Of a DNA stretch of 64,000 bases, positions 43,343-54,204 are shown piece by piece; position 1 is the stretch's first letter, and every line of letters begins with the position of its first letter. The notes below the pieces were generated by a model, which was not told the origin of the DNA, did not search any database, and worked only from the letters and a program-made list of their open reading frames with translations. The position numbers were made by a program, and so were the translations under genes. This DNA is from Streptomyces coeruleorubidus. GTDB taxonomy: Bacteria; Actinomycetota; Actinomycetes; Streptomycetales; Streptomycetaceae. Location: positions 5,685,001-5,749,000 of the forward strand of contig NZ_CP023694.1 in assembly GCF_008705135.1 (NCBI RefSeq), in the 5' to 3' direction.

Positions 43343-44410
43343 TCACACCACCCGGGTGGCGCCCGTGAACGGCATCTCGTCGAGCGGGGCGACCCGGACC
43401 GGCGCGGAGGAGTTCGGGGCGTGGATCATCCGGCCGTTGCCCACATAGATGCCGACGTGACTGATGCCGGCGTAGAAGAACACCAGGTCCCCGGGGAGGA
43501 GTTCGGAGCGGGAGACGCGGCGGCCCGCGTCGATCTGGGAGTACGTCGTGCGGGGCAGGGAGACGCCCGCGGAGCGGTACGCGGCCTGGACGAGACCCGA
43601 GCAGTCGAAGGCGTTCGGGCCGGTCGCACCCCAGACGTAGGGGCTGCCGAGCTTCTGGTAGGCGTAGGACACGGCGGCGGCCGCGCGGGCGTTGGGTGCC
43701 TGGGCGTTGACGGACCCGGGGGCGGCCAGGCTGTCACGGGCACCTGTCGAGGAGCGCGAGGCGCGGTCCGTGCCCCTCGTGTCGCTGATGCGGGCACGTT
43801 CCTGCGCGCTGAGCCGGGACAGCAGCCGGCGCGCGGAACCCAGCTTGCCGGTGATCGTCTTCTTGTGCCGCCTCAGCTCCGTCTGCCGTGATTTCAGGGA
43901 GGTCAGCTCGACGTGGGCGGCTCCGCGCAGCTGCTCGATCTCCCGGAGCTGCCGGCGCACGCGCGCGACGTCGGCCTGCTGCCGGTTGCCGGCCCGCTCG
44001 ACGAACTCGGCGTTCTGGAGGTACCGGTCGGGGTCGTCGGACAGGGCGAGCTGGAGCGCAGGGTCGAGGCCGACCCCGCGGTACTGGGCGGCGGCCACCG
44101 AACCCAGTGCCTCGCGGGCCGAGTTGAGCCGCTCCTCCTTGCGTGCCGCCTGGTCCTGGAGGTCCTTCAGCCGCTGTCCGGCCGCCTCTGCCTTCTCCTT
44201 CGCGCCGTTGTACTTCTCGGTGGCGACCTCCGCCTCCTGGTACAGCTCGTCCACCTTGGCCTTGACCTGGCCGGGGGTGAGCTCGGGTTCGGCGTGTCCG
44301 GTGCCGTCGAAGCCCGTCGCGGTCGCCGCGCCCGCCAGGGCGATCGTGGCGGCCGTACGGGCCTTGTTGCCGCTCGCGGAGCGCCGGCTGGGCTTGCGAT
44401 GCGCTGCCAC
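43343..44410 (-). CDS. Secreted NlpC/P60 peptidoglycan hydrolase (first of two)
   Basis: A 355-residue secreted protein. After a signal-like N-terminus (MAAHRKPSRR, then a hydrophobic stretch to ~40) comes a long coiled coil (~45-210; KVDELYQEAEVATEKYNGAK). The C-terminal ~115 residues are an NlpC/P60 Cys peptidase with catalytic Cys in FDCSGLVQAAYRSAG, His in SHVGIYVGNGRMIHAP. Such enzymes cut stem peptides of peptidoglycan during growth and germination; the coiled coil may block or regulate the active site. It is a paralogue of the 46289 gene, but its 5' leader lacks the c-di-AMP motif found there. Confidence 0.92.
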   Translation of the reverse strand: MAAHRKPSRRSASGNKARTAATIALAGAATATGFDGTGHAEPELTPGQVKAKVDELYQEAEVATEKYNGAKEKAEAAGQRLKDLQDQAARKEERLNSAREALGSVAAAQYRGVGLDPALQLALSDDPDRYLQNAEFVERAGNRQQADVARVRRQLREIEQLRGAAHVELTSLKSRQTELRRHKKTITGKLGSARRLLSRLSAQERARISDTRGTDRASRSSTGARDSLAAPGSVNAQAPNARAAAAVSYAYQKLGSPYVWGATGPNAFDCSGLVQAAYRSAGVSLPRTTYSQIDAGRRVSRSELLPGDLVFFYAGISHVGIYVGNGRMIHAPNSSAPVRVAPLDEMPFTGATRVV

Positions 44411-44833
44411 CTGGGGGCCACGTCCTTTCCTGCGACCGCCGACGGGTGCGTAGGGCCGCCGGGGGAGCGGACGGGCGGCCTGCGCGTCCGGCGACGGCCC
44501 GCCCAGGGGAAGCGGACCGCCGTCGGACCTTCTCGGCGGTGGTGTCCGACTGCCGCCCCTGGCCCGGGCGGCGGTGGGGAGCCGGGCACCTGGGGGAGGA
44601 CGCTAAACCTCGTCGCGGCGGCCCGGTGGCGGGTGCGCGGAAGTGTCCCGAGAGGACCGGCGGTGACCGTATGCGACCGTGAGCTGGTCTCGCCGCCGTC
44701 GCCTTAACTCAGCGTGATGACCGATGCGCCGAATCATGGGCGCGGGACGGCGGCCGGGTGCTATGGGGCGCATATATGCATCCGACGGGCCGGTGTCGGG
44801 CGGCTGTGGAGCCCCTGATTAGGCTCCGGCCCC
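44411..44833. other. Gap with structured 5' leader of the first NlpC/P60 gene
   Basis: On the minus strand a ~190-base leader precedes the ATG at 44410, with an AGGAAAGGA site 14-22 bases upstream. Within it GTCGGAC (44544-44550, read on the minus strand) can pair with GTCCGAC (44522-44528), and the overlapping ACCGCCG/CGGCGGT (44516-44540) can form instead, so the two hairpins exclude each other. GAGGTTTAGCGTCC near 44598-44611 (minus strand) is AT-rich for this genome and may hold the promoter. The plus-strand part ends with a GATTAGGCT box before the small membrane protein gene. Confidence 0.4.
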
Positions 44834-45187
44834 ATGGACGTACTCATCCACCTCTTCGTCGGCCTCCACATCATCGGCATCGCGGCCCTCCTGGGCGGTT
44901 TCCTCACCCAGATGAAGGCGATGGGCCAGGGCACGGCCCGCTACACCCCCGCGATGCTTCACGGCGCGCTGACGATGCTGGTCACCGGTGTGATCCTGGT
45001 CGGCCTCAACCAGGCCGACGACCAGACCGTGAACAACATAAAGATCGGCATCAAGCTGGCCCTGCTGATCGTGATCCTCGGCCTGGTCTACGTGAAACGG
45101 GACGACGAGAAGGTGGACAAGGGCCTGTTCGGCCTGGTCGGAGCGCTGACCACGGCGAACGTCTTCATCGCCGTGCTCTGGACCTGA
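44834..45187 (+). CDS. Small four-helix membrane protein
   Basis: A 117-residue protein with four predicted membrane helices (VLIHLFVGLHIIGIAALLGGF, MLHGALTMLVTGVILVGL, IGIKLALLIVILGLVYV and LVGALTTANVFIAVLW). A conserved-looking HxxGI in helix 1 and charged loops (KRDDEKVDK) are the only marked residues. A family is not recognised with certainty. TTAGGCT lies ~10 bases before the ATG and no ribosome site is seen. Its 3' end overlaps the convergent gene by 23 bases. Confidence 0.75.
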   Translation: MDVLIHLFVGLHIIGIAALLGGFLTQMKAMGQGTARYTPAMLHGALTMLVTGVILVGLNQADDQTVNNIKIGIKLALLIVILGLVYVKRDDEKVDKGLFGLVGALTTANVFIAVLWT

Positions 45188-46178
45188 TCCGGCCGGGCGG
45201 GACGTAGCTCCGGGCCGAGGCGACCGCCCAGGCGGTGACTGCGAGCCACGCGGCCACCGCGACCCACAACAAGACCTCCCCGAGGCCGTCGAGCCAGGAG
45301 ACGTCGAGGGCGGCGGCGACGGCCAGTGCCGCCGCCGCCGTCTTGGCCCAGGCGAACACGGTCGCCCAGCGGCGGATGTCGCGACGGGGCCGGGGCCGTA
45401 GGAACTCGGCGGCGAGCAGGACGGCGCAGCCGGCCAGTGCGAGCACGAGCAGCACGACCGTCACATGGCGCAGGACGCCGCGGTCGTCGTCGTTCCACAA
45501 GTACAGGCGTGCGCTGTCGGAGCTGATCAGCCGTGCCCCGGCCAGCGCCGAGATGGCGAGCGCCCCGCCCGCGAGCCAGTGGTCGCCGCGTCCCTCGGTC
45601 ACCTGCCGCACATCGAAACGGGCCAGGGCGAGGACGTACAGCACGAGCCCCAGCCAGAACAGCACCAGCGCCGTGTGCGCGAGCCAGGCCGCCGACTCGG
45701 CCGCGGCGAGCGTGGCGCAGAGCACGGCGAGTCCCTGCGTGGCCATGCAGCGCGCGAACACCGTGCCGGGCCGGCGCCGCTCCCCGTCCTGGGAGGGGAG
45801 GGCCAGCGGCACGGGCCAGAGCAGCACGGCCGGCACCAGCAGCGCCGCCGCCAGGGACTGCGAGCCGGCCGCCGAGAAGCCGGTGCCCAGAACAGCCGTC
45901 GCCGCCACGGTGGTGAGGGCGGCCGTCACCACGGTGTCCAGGAGGCCCGGCACCGCCGCGTACGCCCGCCATCTCGTGCCGGCGAGCAGCAGCCGCAGGG
46001 TGAAGTCCGCGGCGAGCATCAGCCAGGCCGCGCAGGCCAGGCCGAGGGCGATGCGGGAGAGGACGCCGTACCCCGCCAGATCCAGTCCGACCGCCAGGGT
46101 GCCGGTCGCCAGCACGGCGGCACTCGCGGACGGCGCTCGCTGCGCCCACCAGTCGGTGGAGGGGGAGGGGCCGGGCAT
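45165..46178 (-). CDS. Ten-helix membrane protein, TDT/TehA-like
   Basis: A 337-residue very hydrophobic protein with about ten membrane helices and Arg-containing loops. Repeated helix pairs (ALGLACAAWLMLAADFTLRLLL..., HTALVLFWLGLVLYVLAL..., VAVAAWLAVTAWAV) fit the tellurite-resistance/dicarboxylate-transporter (TDT, TehA/SLAC1) family, which are anion channels or exporters. The match is by pattern only. TAGCAT at 46186-46191 (minus strand) is a plausible -10 and the ATG at 46178 lacks a clear ribosome site, so it may be leaderless. Confidence 0.6.
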   Translation of the reverse strand: MPGPSPSTDWWAQRAPSASAAVLATGTLAVGLDLAGYGVLSRIALGLACAAWLMLAADFTLRLLLAGTRWRAYAAVPGLLDTVVTAALTTVAATAVLGTGFSAAGSQSLAAALLVPAVLLWPVPLALPSQDGERRRPGTVFARCMATQGLAVLCATLAAAESAAWLAHTALVLFWLGLVLYVLALARFDVRQVTEGRGDHWLAGGALAISALAGARLISSDSARLYLWNDDDRGVLRHVTVVLLVLALAGCAVLLAAEFLRPRPRRDIRRWATVFAWAKTAAAALAVAAALDVSWLDGLGEVLLWVAVAAWLAVTAWAVASARSYVPPGRIRSRARR

Positions 46179-46217
46179 GGAGCCGATGCTAGGAGGCGCC
46201 GCGTCCGTTCCAGGCGG

Positions 46218-46270
46218 GGCACGCGCGCGTGCGCTTCAAAAAGCGTGAGCGCCATCACGCGCGCGTGCCC
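46218..46270 (-). terminator. Large hairpin after the second NlpC/P60 gene
   Basis: GGGCACGCGCGCGT and ACGCGCGCGTGCCC form a perfect 14-bp stem; the 25-base loop itself contains the stem CGCTT/AAGCG. It lies 18 bases downstream of the 46289-47473 gene (minus strand) and probably ends its transcript. Confidence 0.8.
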
Positions 46271-46288
46271 TCGGTGACGTACGGGCCC

Positions 46289-47473
46289 TCAGGCCGGCCG
46301 CACCACGCTGTGGATCGAGGACTCGCCGTCGTAGTAGATCGACTCCTCGCGCACGTAGGTGCCGGGCTTCGGGGCGTGGATCATCATGCCGTTGCCGATG
46401 TAGATGCCGACGTGTGAGAGGTCGTCGTAGAAGAAGACCAGGTCACCGGGCTGCGCGTTGGTCAGGGAAACGGTCGTGCCGGCGTTGACCTGGTCCCAGG
46501 TCGTGCGCGGCAGGGTGACGCCCGCGGCCTTCCACGCGGCCTGGGTGAGGCCGGAGCAGTCGTAGGAGCCGGGGCCGACGGCGCCCCAGACGTACGGCTT
46601 GCCGATCTGGGCGCGGGCGAAGGCGAGGGCCTTCTCGGCCTTGGTGGCGTACGAGGAGTCGGCCGGGGCCGTCGAGGCGGACGTGCCCGCTGAGGAGGAC
46701 GAGCCCGACGACGAGGACGAACCGCTCTCCTGCTGCTGGGCGGCCTCCTCCTGAGCCTGCTGCTGTGCGGCCTGCTGCCGGGCCAGCTCGGCGGCCTTGC
46801 GGGCGGCCTCCTGCTGCTTCTCCCTCTCGATCGCCGCGAGCCGCGCCTTCTCCTCGGCGGTCAGCTTCGACAGCAGTTCGCGCGCGTCGGCGAGCTTCCG
46901 CTGGACGGTCGCCTTGGCCGTCTTCAGGTCGCCCTGCGTCTCGTTGAGCGTCTCGAGGCTCTCGGCGGCCTCCTGACGCTTCTTCATCGTCTCGGACTGC
47001 TGGGTGACGTAGTCGTCGACCGCGATCTTCTGACGGCCGGTCATCCGGTCCATCAGCTGAGTCTGGTCGAAGTAGTCCTGCGGGGTGTCCGCGAGCAGGA
47101 ACGTCGCCGTGTCCGGGGCGGAGGCGCCGGTGCGGTACTGGGCGGCGGCGAAGGAACCCAGCTTCTCCCGCGCCTCGTTGAGCTTCTGGGTGCGCTGCGC
47201 GACGCCGTCGAGGAGGGTGTCGACGCGCTTGCGCTGCTTCGCGGTCTTCTCCTTGGCCGCGTTGTACTTGTCGGTGGCCGACTCGGCCTGGCGGTAGAGG
47301 TCGTCGACCTTCTTCTCGACTTCCTCCAGGCTCGGCTTGTCGTCGGCCTCGGGGGCGGCGTTGGCCGACTGGGACAGCAGGGCCACGGACGTGAGGGCCG
47401 CCGTTGCGAGGGCGGGGGTCCGTATGCCTGCGACGCGCGTACCCGCGGGACGCGACTTGCGGTGCGACGCCAA
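46289..47473 (-). CDS. Secreted NlpC/P60 peptidoglycan hydrolase under c-di-AMP riboswitch control
   Basis: A 394-residue secreted protein, paralogue of the 43343 gene. It starts at TTG 47473 (MASHRKSRPAG, aligned with MAAHRKPSRR of the paralogue); GGAG lies 9 bases upstream. A signal sequence ends near ANAAPEAD (~41). A long coiled coil spans ~45-235, then a Gln/Ala-rich and Ser-rich linker (~225-275). The C-terminal NlpC/P60 domain has Cys in YDCSGLTQAAW and His in SHVGIYIGNGMMIHAP. The upstream ydaO-type riboswitch would lower its expression when c-di-AMP is high, as in known Streptomyces cell-wall lytic genes. Confidence 0.93.
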   Translation of the reverse strand: MASHRKSRPAGTRVAGIRTPALATAALTSVALLSQSANAAPEADDKPSLEEVEKKVDDLYRQAESATDKYNAAKEKTAKQRKRVDTLLDGVAQRTQKLNEAREKLGSFAAAQYRTGASAPDTATFLLADTPQDYFDQTQLMDRMTGRQKIAVDDYVTQQSETMKKRQEAAESLETLNETQGDLKTAKATVQRKLADARELLSKLTAEEKARLAAIEREKQQEAARKAAELARQQAAQQQAQEEAAQQQESGSSSSSGSSSSAGTSASTAPADSSYATKAEKALAFARAQIGKPYVWGAVGPGSYDCSGLTQAAWKAAGVTLPRTTWDQVNAGTTVSLTNAQPGDLVFFYDDLSHVGIYIGNGMMIHAPKPGTYVREESIYYDGESSIHSVVRPA

Positions 47474-47493
47474 GGGAGGCGACTCCTTCCATG

Positions 47494-47650
47494 CTCCGCC
47501 TACCGGGTTAGCTGTCGGGTTCGGGCGGGTACATCGGAAGGGTTGCCCTACGGCCGTCTCCGCGAAGGGAGCGGGGCCGATTCACCCCAGAGTTCTCGGT
47601 TGGGTCCCCGGCTCCGGCTGCCGCTGCGGCGCACCGGACTCGGCGGAGGC
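47494..47650 (-). promoter_or_regulatory. ydaO-type c-di-AMP riboswitch
   Basis: Read on the minus strand, the leader contains GGACCCAACCGAGAACTC, then GGGGTGAATCGGCC, a variable hairpin, then GAACCCGACAGCTAACCCGG followed by TAGGCGGAGC. These are the conserved blocks of the ydaO/yuaA c-di-AMP aptamer. The closing helix can form between CTCCGCC (47642-47648) and GGCGGAG (47495-47501). It ends 21 bases before the TTG start. In Streptomyces the same motif controls resuscitation factor and cell-wall hydrolase genes. The remaining ~295 bases up to 47944 hold the promoter and the upstream region of pcrA; no other structure is clear. Confidence 0.9.
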
Positions 47651-47944
47651 CGCGCGGCCCGGCGACGTTCGCCGGTGGGGGTCGTGCGGCCTGCCCGCAC
47701 GGTAGCCAACTCGTGTGGCCCTTGTGAAGGTTGATGGGCGATATGCCCGATACATTTTCGTGACCTTAGCCGAGAGTGTCGCCGAGAGTCATCGGCGGAG
47801 GGGGGTTGGTCATGAGTTCGTCATGATTGTGACGGCGTAGCGGCCTGTGATCGTGCGGGGATGCAGGGTGACGAGGTGATCCTTTCGGCGATGTTCTCAG
47901 GGCGGCGGCGGGCTGTCAGTGGGGCGCCCTAGACTCGGAGAGCG

Positions 47945-50449
<2,505 letters not shown>

Positions 50450-50457
50450 GCAGAGAT

Positions 50458-50487
50458 CAGCCCCTGCCGGGTGACCGGCGGGGGCTG
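50458..50487. terminator. Bidirectional terminator after pcrA
   Basis: CAGCCCCTGCCGG pairs with CCGGCGGGGGCTG around a short loop (one mismatch). It lies between convergent pcrA and the M23 peptidase gene. Confidence 0.85.
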
Positions 50488-50495
50488 CCGGGACG

Positions 50496-52034
50496 TTACG
50501 TCGGGTCGATGCCGTGGCTGCGCAGCCACGGAAGCGGGTCGATCGCCGAGCCGCCGGCCGGGCGCACCTCGAAGTGCAGATGGGGGCCGGTCGAGTTGCC
50601 GGAGTTGCCGGAGCGCGCGATCGGATCGCCGGCCTTCACGGTCGTACCGGAGGGGACCGTGTAGGTGGAGAGGTGGCAGTACCACGTCTCCGTGCCGTCC
50701 TTCGCGGTCACGATCATCATGTTGCCGTACGCGCTGTTCCACTGCGTGCGCACGGTGCCGTCGGTCGCGGCCATCACGGTCGTGCCGTACGAGACGGGGA
50801 AGTCGATGCCGGAGTGCAGGGACATCCAGTTGATGCCGGACTGGCCGTAGTAGGCGCTGAGTCCGTGCCGGGCGACCGGCAGGGCGAACTTCGGGCGCAG
50901 CCGCTCCTTGCGGGCCGCCTCCTCCGCCGCCCGCTTCCGCTCGGCCGCCTGCTGGGCCTTGAGGTCGATGCGCTCCTGCGTACGGCTGGCCCGGTCGGCG
51001 AAGTCGTCGGCGCCGGCGGCGAGGCTCTGAAGCTGCGTGTCCAGCTTGTTGTTGGCGGCGGCCGGTTGTACCGGCTGCGCGTCCGCCGCGGTCGTCTGCG
51101 CCTCCACGGCGCCGTCGTCGGTGAGGCTGCCGACGGAGGCGGCGGCGATCCCCGCGACGCCCATCACACACGCCGAAGGCACTGCGATGGTCATCAGCGC
51201 CGAGCGCTTGGGGGGCGTACGGCGGCGGGAACGGGATCCGGCGCGCGAGGCCGCCCGCGAGGCGGCGCGCGGGCCGGCCTCTTCCTGGTCGTCCAGGAGC
51301 GGGGTGACGGTGGGCAGTTCGCCGGTGGCGGCCGGCTCGCCGCCGTCCGTAGCGGGGTCGTGGCCGGCGGCCCCGGCGGCTTCGTCGTAGGCGACCTGCT
51401 CGAACGTCGCCGTCTCGTGCTGCTCGAAGGTTTCGCCGTGCTGCTCGTACCCGTCGGGGGCCGGTGCGGCGGCGCCGTCGGTGTTCCACTGCGTGGCGTC
51501 GTAGGCACCGGTGTCGAAGGCTTGCGTGCCCCATTCCCACTGCTGGGTCCGGTCGGCCGGATTGCCGGACTGGTCGGGCTGGAGCCAGGCGCCGGCGTCC
51601 CACTGCCCGGTGGCGTCCGGGGAGGTGGCCTGCGGAGGGATGACCGGGAGCGGCTGCTGCTCGGCCGTCCAGGTCGTCGTGTCGTAGACGCCGGTGTCGT
51701 AGGAGGAGTGGTGCTGGGCCGCGTACGCGTCGTAATGCGGGTTCTCGTGCAGGCCGGTGGGCCAGTGACCGGTGTCGTACGTGCCCGTGCCGGGGCCGCT
51801 GCCCGGCATATCACCGAAGAGGGGATCGGTGGCGAACGTCGCGGTGGTGTGGCCGGTGGCGGCGAAACCGGCGCCGTCGGTGCCCGTGGTGTCAAATCCA
51901 GTGGCGGCGTGGTCGCCGTACGTGGTGAAGTCGCCGTACTGGGCTTCCTGGGTGCCGTACGACGCGTAGTGCGCCGAGTCGGCGTCGGAAGCCGGAGCCG
52001 GGGTCATGGTCCCCGACGGGTGACGGTCGTTCAC
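50496..52034 (-). CDS. Membrane-anchored M23 (LytM-type) metallopeptidase
   Basis: A 512-residue protein starting at GTG 52034 (AAGAGAAG upstream). The first ~270 residues are acidic, rich in Thr, Asp, Tyr and Gln, and presumably cytoplasmic and unstructured. A membrane helix follows (MTIAVPSACVMGVAGIAAAS), then a coiled coil (~350-385; RTQERIDLKAQQAAERKRAA) and the peptidase. Zinc ligands are visible in HSGIDFP (H and D) and HLHFEV. It would cut peptidoglycan cross-links outside the membrane, or, if ligands are incomplete, activate amidases. It is unusual for the long N-terminal tail to be on the cytoplasmic side. Confidence 0.9.
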   Translation of the reverse strand: MNDRHPSGTMTPAPASDADSAHYASYGTQEAQYGDFTTYGDHAATGFDTTGTDGAGFAATGHTTATFATDPLFGDMPGSGPGTGTYDTGHWPTGLHENPHYDAYAAQHHSSYDTGVYDTTTWTAEQQPLPVIPPQATSPDATGQWDAGAWLQPDQSGNPADRTQQWEWGTQAFDTGAYDATQWNTDGAAAPAPDGYEQHGETFEQHETATFEQVAYDEAAGAAGHDPATDGGEPAATGELPTVTPLLDDQEEAGPRAASRAASRAGSRSRRRTPPKRSALMTIAVPSACVMGVAGIAAASVGSLTDDGAVEAQTTAADAQPVQPAAANNKLDTQLQSLAAGADDFADRASRTQERIDLKAQQAAERKRAAEEAARKERLRPKFALPVARHGLSAYYGQSGINWMSLHSGIDFPVSYGTTVMAATDGTVRTQWNSAYGNMMIVTAKDGTETWYCHLSTYTVPSGTTVKAGDPIARSGNSGNSTGPHLHFEVRPAGGSAIDPLPWLRSHGIDPT

Positions 52035-52253
52035 CAACTTCTCTTTCGCCTCGACAACAGGGGCTGCCAGAGCAGTGCGGCGACTGTACCCGGCGGTACG
52101 CGGGCACGACAATCTTCGGCAGGTTTCGCGCGCGCAGGAAACGGGCATTCGGCCGTGTTTTGGCGGACTGCGGGCACGAGCTTGGCCCTGTGTTCGAAGT
52201 TTGTTCGAGGCTGATCGGTGCTTCGACGCTGTGTGTCGGCTGTATGACGAGTC

Positions 52254-53117
52254 TCAGGCCACCGTCAGACCGCCGGTCCGGCCGGCGGACGGTTCACCCG
52301 GGCGGGCCGTGTCGAGGACCTGCCGTATTCCGTTGGCGACAGCGGGGTGCACGGGCAGGGCGAGATGGCCGATGCCGGTCACCCGCACGTTCTCGGCCGT
52401 CAGGTCGGGATGGTCGATACAGGCCGTCTCCAGCGGATCCATCACGTGGTCAAGGTCGCTCCAGAAGCTGACGAAGTGCGTACGGCAGCCCGGGGCCGGC
52501 CGAGTGAGCTCCTCGAGCACCGGTGAGCCGGGGCGCATCTGGCGCACGATGGGGTGCGCGTCGGCCAGGGGCACCACTCGGGTGCCCGAGTGCGGCGTGC
52601 CGAGTGTCACCAGGGTCCGCACGCGCGCGTCGCCGCCGAGCCGCTGCACGTAGTAACGCGCTATCAGGCCGCCGAGGCTGTGGCCGACGACATCGACCTG
52701 GGGCGCGCCGGTGCGTTCGCAGACCTCCTCTATGTGCCGGCCGAGCAGCTCGGCGGCGGCGCGTATGTCGCAGGTCAGCGGCGAGTAGTTGAGGGACTCG
52801 ATCTGCTGCCTGCCGTGCTGGGCGAGGCTTCGGCGCAGCAGGACGAAGACCGAGCGGTTGTCGATGAAGCCGTGCAGCAGGACGACCGGGGGCTTGGCCT
52901 CCGTGGGCAGTTGGGCGGCGCCGGCCGTCGGCAGGGCCGGGGCGGGGGCACGTCGCTCCTGCGTGATGCCGGAGGGATAGAGGAGGACATGCCCGGCCAG
53001 AATCGCGATCTCCAGGGCCGTGGCCTTCAGGAGCGCCAGGGAGAGTCCCGCCAGCCGACTCGGCAGCAGACGCTGGCAGAACGGAAGAAAGGGCAGAGCA
53101 GCCCTGGTGACCTTCAT
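52254..53117 (-). CDS. Lipase/esterase-like alpha/beta-hydrolase
   Basis: A 287-residue hydrolase starting at ATG 53117 with an excellent AGGAGG site. It has an N-terminal hydrophobic anchor (LKATALEIAILAGHVLLYPS), the oxyanion motif VVLLHGFIDN, the nucleophile elbow GHSLGG, and late Asp and His residues (SDLDHVMDP, GIGHLALPVHP). This pattern matches triacylglycerol lipase/PGAP1-like acyl hydrolases. It is probably exported or membrane-anchored. The gene may be coupled to a weak upstream frame (see 53118-53617). Confidence 0.85.
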   Translation of the reverse strand: MKVTRAALPFLPFCQRLLPSRLAGLSLALLKATALEIAILAGHVLLYPSGITQERRAPAPALPTAGAAQLPTEAKPPVVLLHGFIDNRSVFVLLRRSLAQHGRQQIESLNYSPLTCDIRAAAELLGRHIEEVCERTGAPQVDVVGHSLGGLIARYYVQRLGGDARVRTLVTLGTPHSGTRVVPLADAHPIVRQMRPGSPVLEELTRPAPGCRTHFVSFWSDLDHVMDPLETACIDHPDLTAENVRVTGIGHLALPVHPAVANGIRQVLDTARPGEPSAGRTGGLTVA

Positions 53118-53617
53118 GGCCGACCTCCTGTCGGCGCGCGGGAGGGCAGCCGCCCCCCGTGCGCCCTCGTGGAAAGCAGCGGCGAAGACGGCCGATGACT
53201 GCGTGAGCGGCGTGAGCCGCGGGGAAGGAGCGCGGCTTGTGGCGCATGTGACGCCAGTGGTGCGACGAGGTCCCCTGCCGGTGTGGCGACGAGGCTCCCC
53301 GCTGTTGCGCCGTGTCTGCCCTGCGTGCTGTGCGTGCCCTGCGTGTCCCGCGTGCCTTCGCCGAAGTGCCGTACCGCCGCTGTGCGTGGTGGGTGGGGCG
53401 GCGGTACGGCGACTTCGTCGCGGCTCCCCTTGCGCTTGTCCCATCGTGTGATTTCCCCCTCGGTCCGCACCGCGAAACTGCCGGTCGCGGGATCGTGGAG
53501 ATAACGTTCGTTCACTTGCCCGGACATTTCGGGGCGGGGTGTCCGTGCTGTACGACGTGCGCGATGTGTGCGGTACTTGTCGGTACGGATGGATGTAGTC
53601 GCTTCATGGAGGCAGTG
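53118..53617. other. Gap between lipase-like gene and icmB
   Basis: A 500-bp divergent gap. A 137-codon minus-strand frame (53114-53527, beginning MSGQVNERYLHDPATG) ends in TGA overlapping the lipase ATG. Its first ~45 codons look protein-like, but its third-position GC (~70%) is below the genome norm and it lacks a ribosome site, so it is not called a gene. The plus strand near 53590 (GATGTAGTC) may hold the icmB promoter. Nothing else is recognised. Confidence 0.4.
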
Positions 53618-54034
53618 ATGGGTGTGGCAGCCGGTCCGATCCGCGTGGTGGTGGCGAAGCCGGGGCTCGACGGCCACGACCGCGGGGCCAAGGTGATCGC
53701 ACGGGCCCTGCGCGACGCCGGTATGGAGGTCATCTACACCGGGCTCCACCAGACTCCCGAGCAGATCGTCGACACGGCGCTCCAGGAGGACGCCGACGCG
53801 ATCGGGCTGTCCATCCTGTCCGGCGCGCACAACACGCTCTTCGGCGCGGTGATCGACCTGCTCAAGGAGCGGGACGCGGAGGACATCCTGGTCTTCGGCG
53901 GCGGGATCATCCCCGAGGCGGACATTCCCCTGCTGAAGGAGAAGGGCGTCGCGGAGATCTTCACGCCCGGCGCGACGACGGCGTCGATCGTGGACTGGGT
54001 CCGGGCGAACGCACGCCAGCCGGCCGGGGCGTAG
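53618..54034 (+). CDS. icmB: Isobutyryl-CoA mutase small (cobalamin-binding) subunit
   Basis: A 138-residue B12-binding domain protein. The ATG at 53618 follows GGAGG with a 5-base gap. It has the cobalamin lower-ligand motif DGHDRG (D18, H20, G23), then SGAHN and GGGIIPEADIP. IcmB associates with the large subunit IcmA (not in this window) to interconvert isobutyryl-CoA and butyryl-CoA, feeding fatty-acid and polyketide precursor pools. Stand-alone B12 domains of methylmalonyl-CoA mutase look similar, but length and locus match IcmB of Streptomyces. Confidence 0.9.
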   Translation: MGVAAGPIRVVVAKPGLDGHDRGAKVIARALRDAGMEVIYTGLHQTPEQIVDTALQEDADAIGLSILSGAHNTLFGAVIDLLKERDAEDILVFGGGIIPEADIPLLKEKGVAEIFTPGATTASIVDWVRANARQPAGA

Positions 54035-54043
54035 GCCACCGGC

Positions 54044-54122
54044 GGTGGCGCCGGGGTCCGGGCCGGTGGCGTCGGGGTCCGGGCCGGCGGCACCGGAGTT
54101 CGGGCCGGTGGCCCGGGGTGTC
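54044..54122. repeat. 21-bp tandem repeat, about 3.7 copies
   Basis: Units at 54044, 54065 and 54086, plus a partial one at 54107, follow the pattern GGTGGCGyCGGGGTCCGGGCC. The array starts 9 bases after the icmB stop. It is not coding on either strand. Its main use may be as a GC-rich transcription pause or a variable-number marker. Confidence 0.8.
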
Positions 54123-54204
54123 GTCGGTGGGTAATGGCCCTTTGCCGTGACGGCAACACGCTCGGCCGACGCGGATCCTGTCGGCTCCGTGAAGCGGGCC
54201 GTGG

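Noticed and set aside
44416..44470. c-di-AMP riboswitch before the first NlpC/P60 gene
   Set aside because: CACCCGTCGGCGG only vaguely resembles the conserved CCCGACAGCTAACC block, and the GGGGTGAA block is missing.
44590..44625. Plus-strand GCTAAACCTCGTCG resembling the 3' block of the c-di-AMP aptamer
   Set aside because: No matching GGGGTGAA or GACAGC blocks at the right spacing, and it is on the wrong strand for the hydrolase gene; treated as chance.
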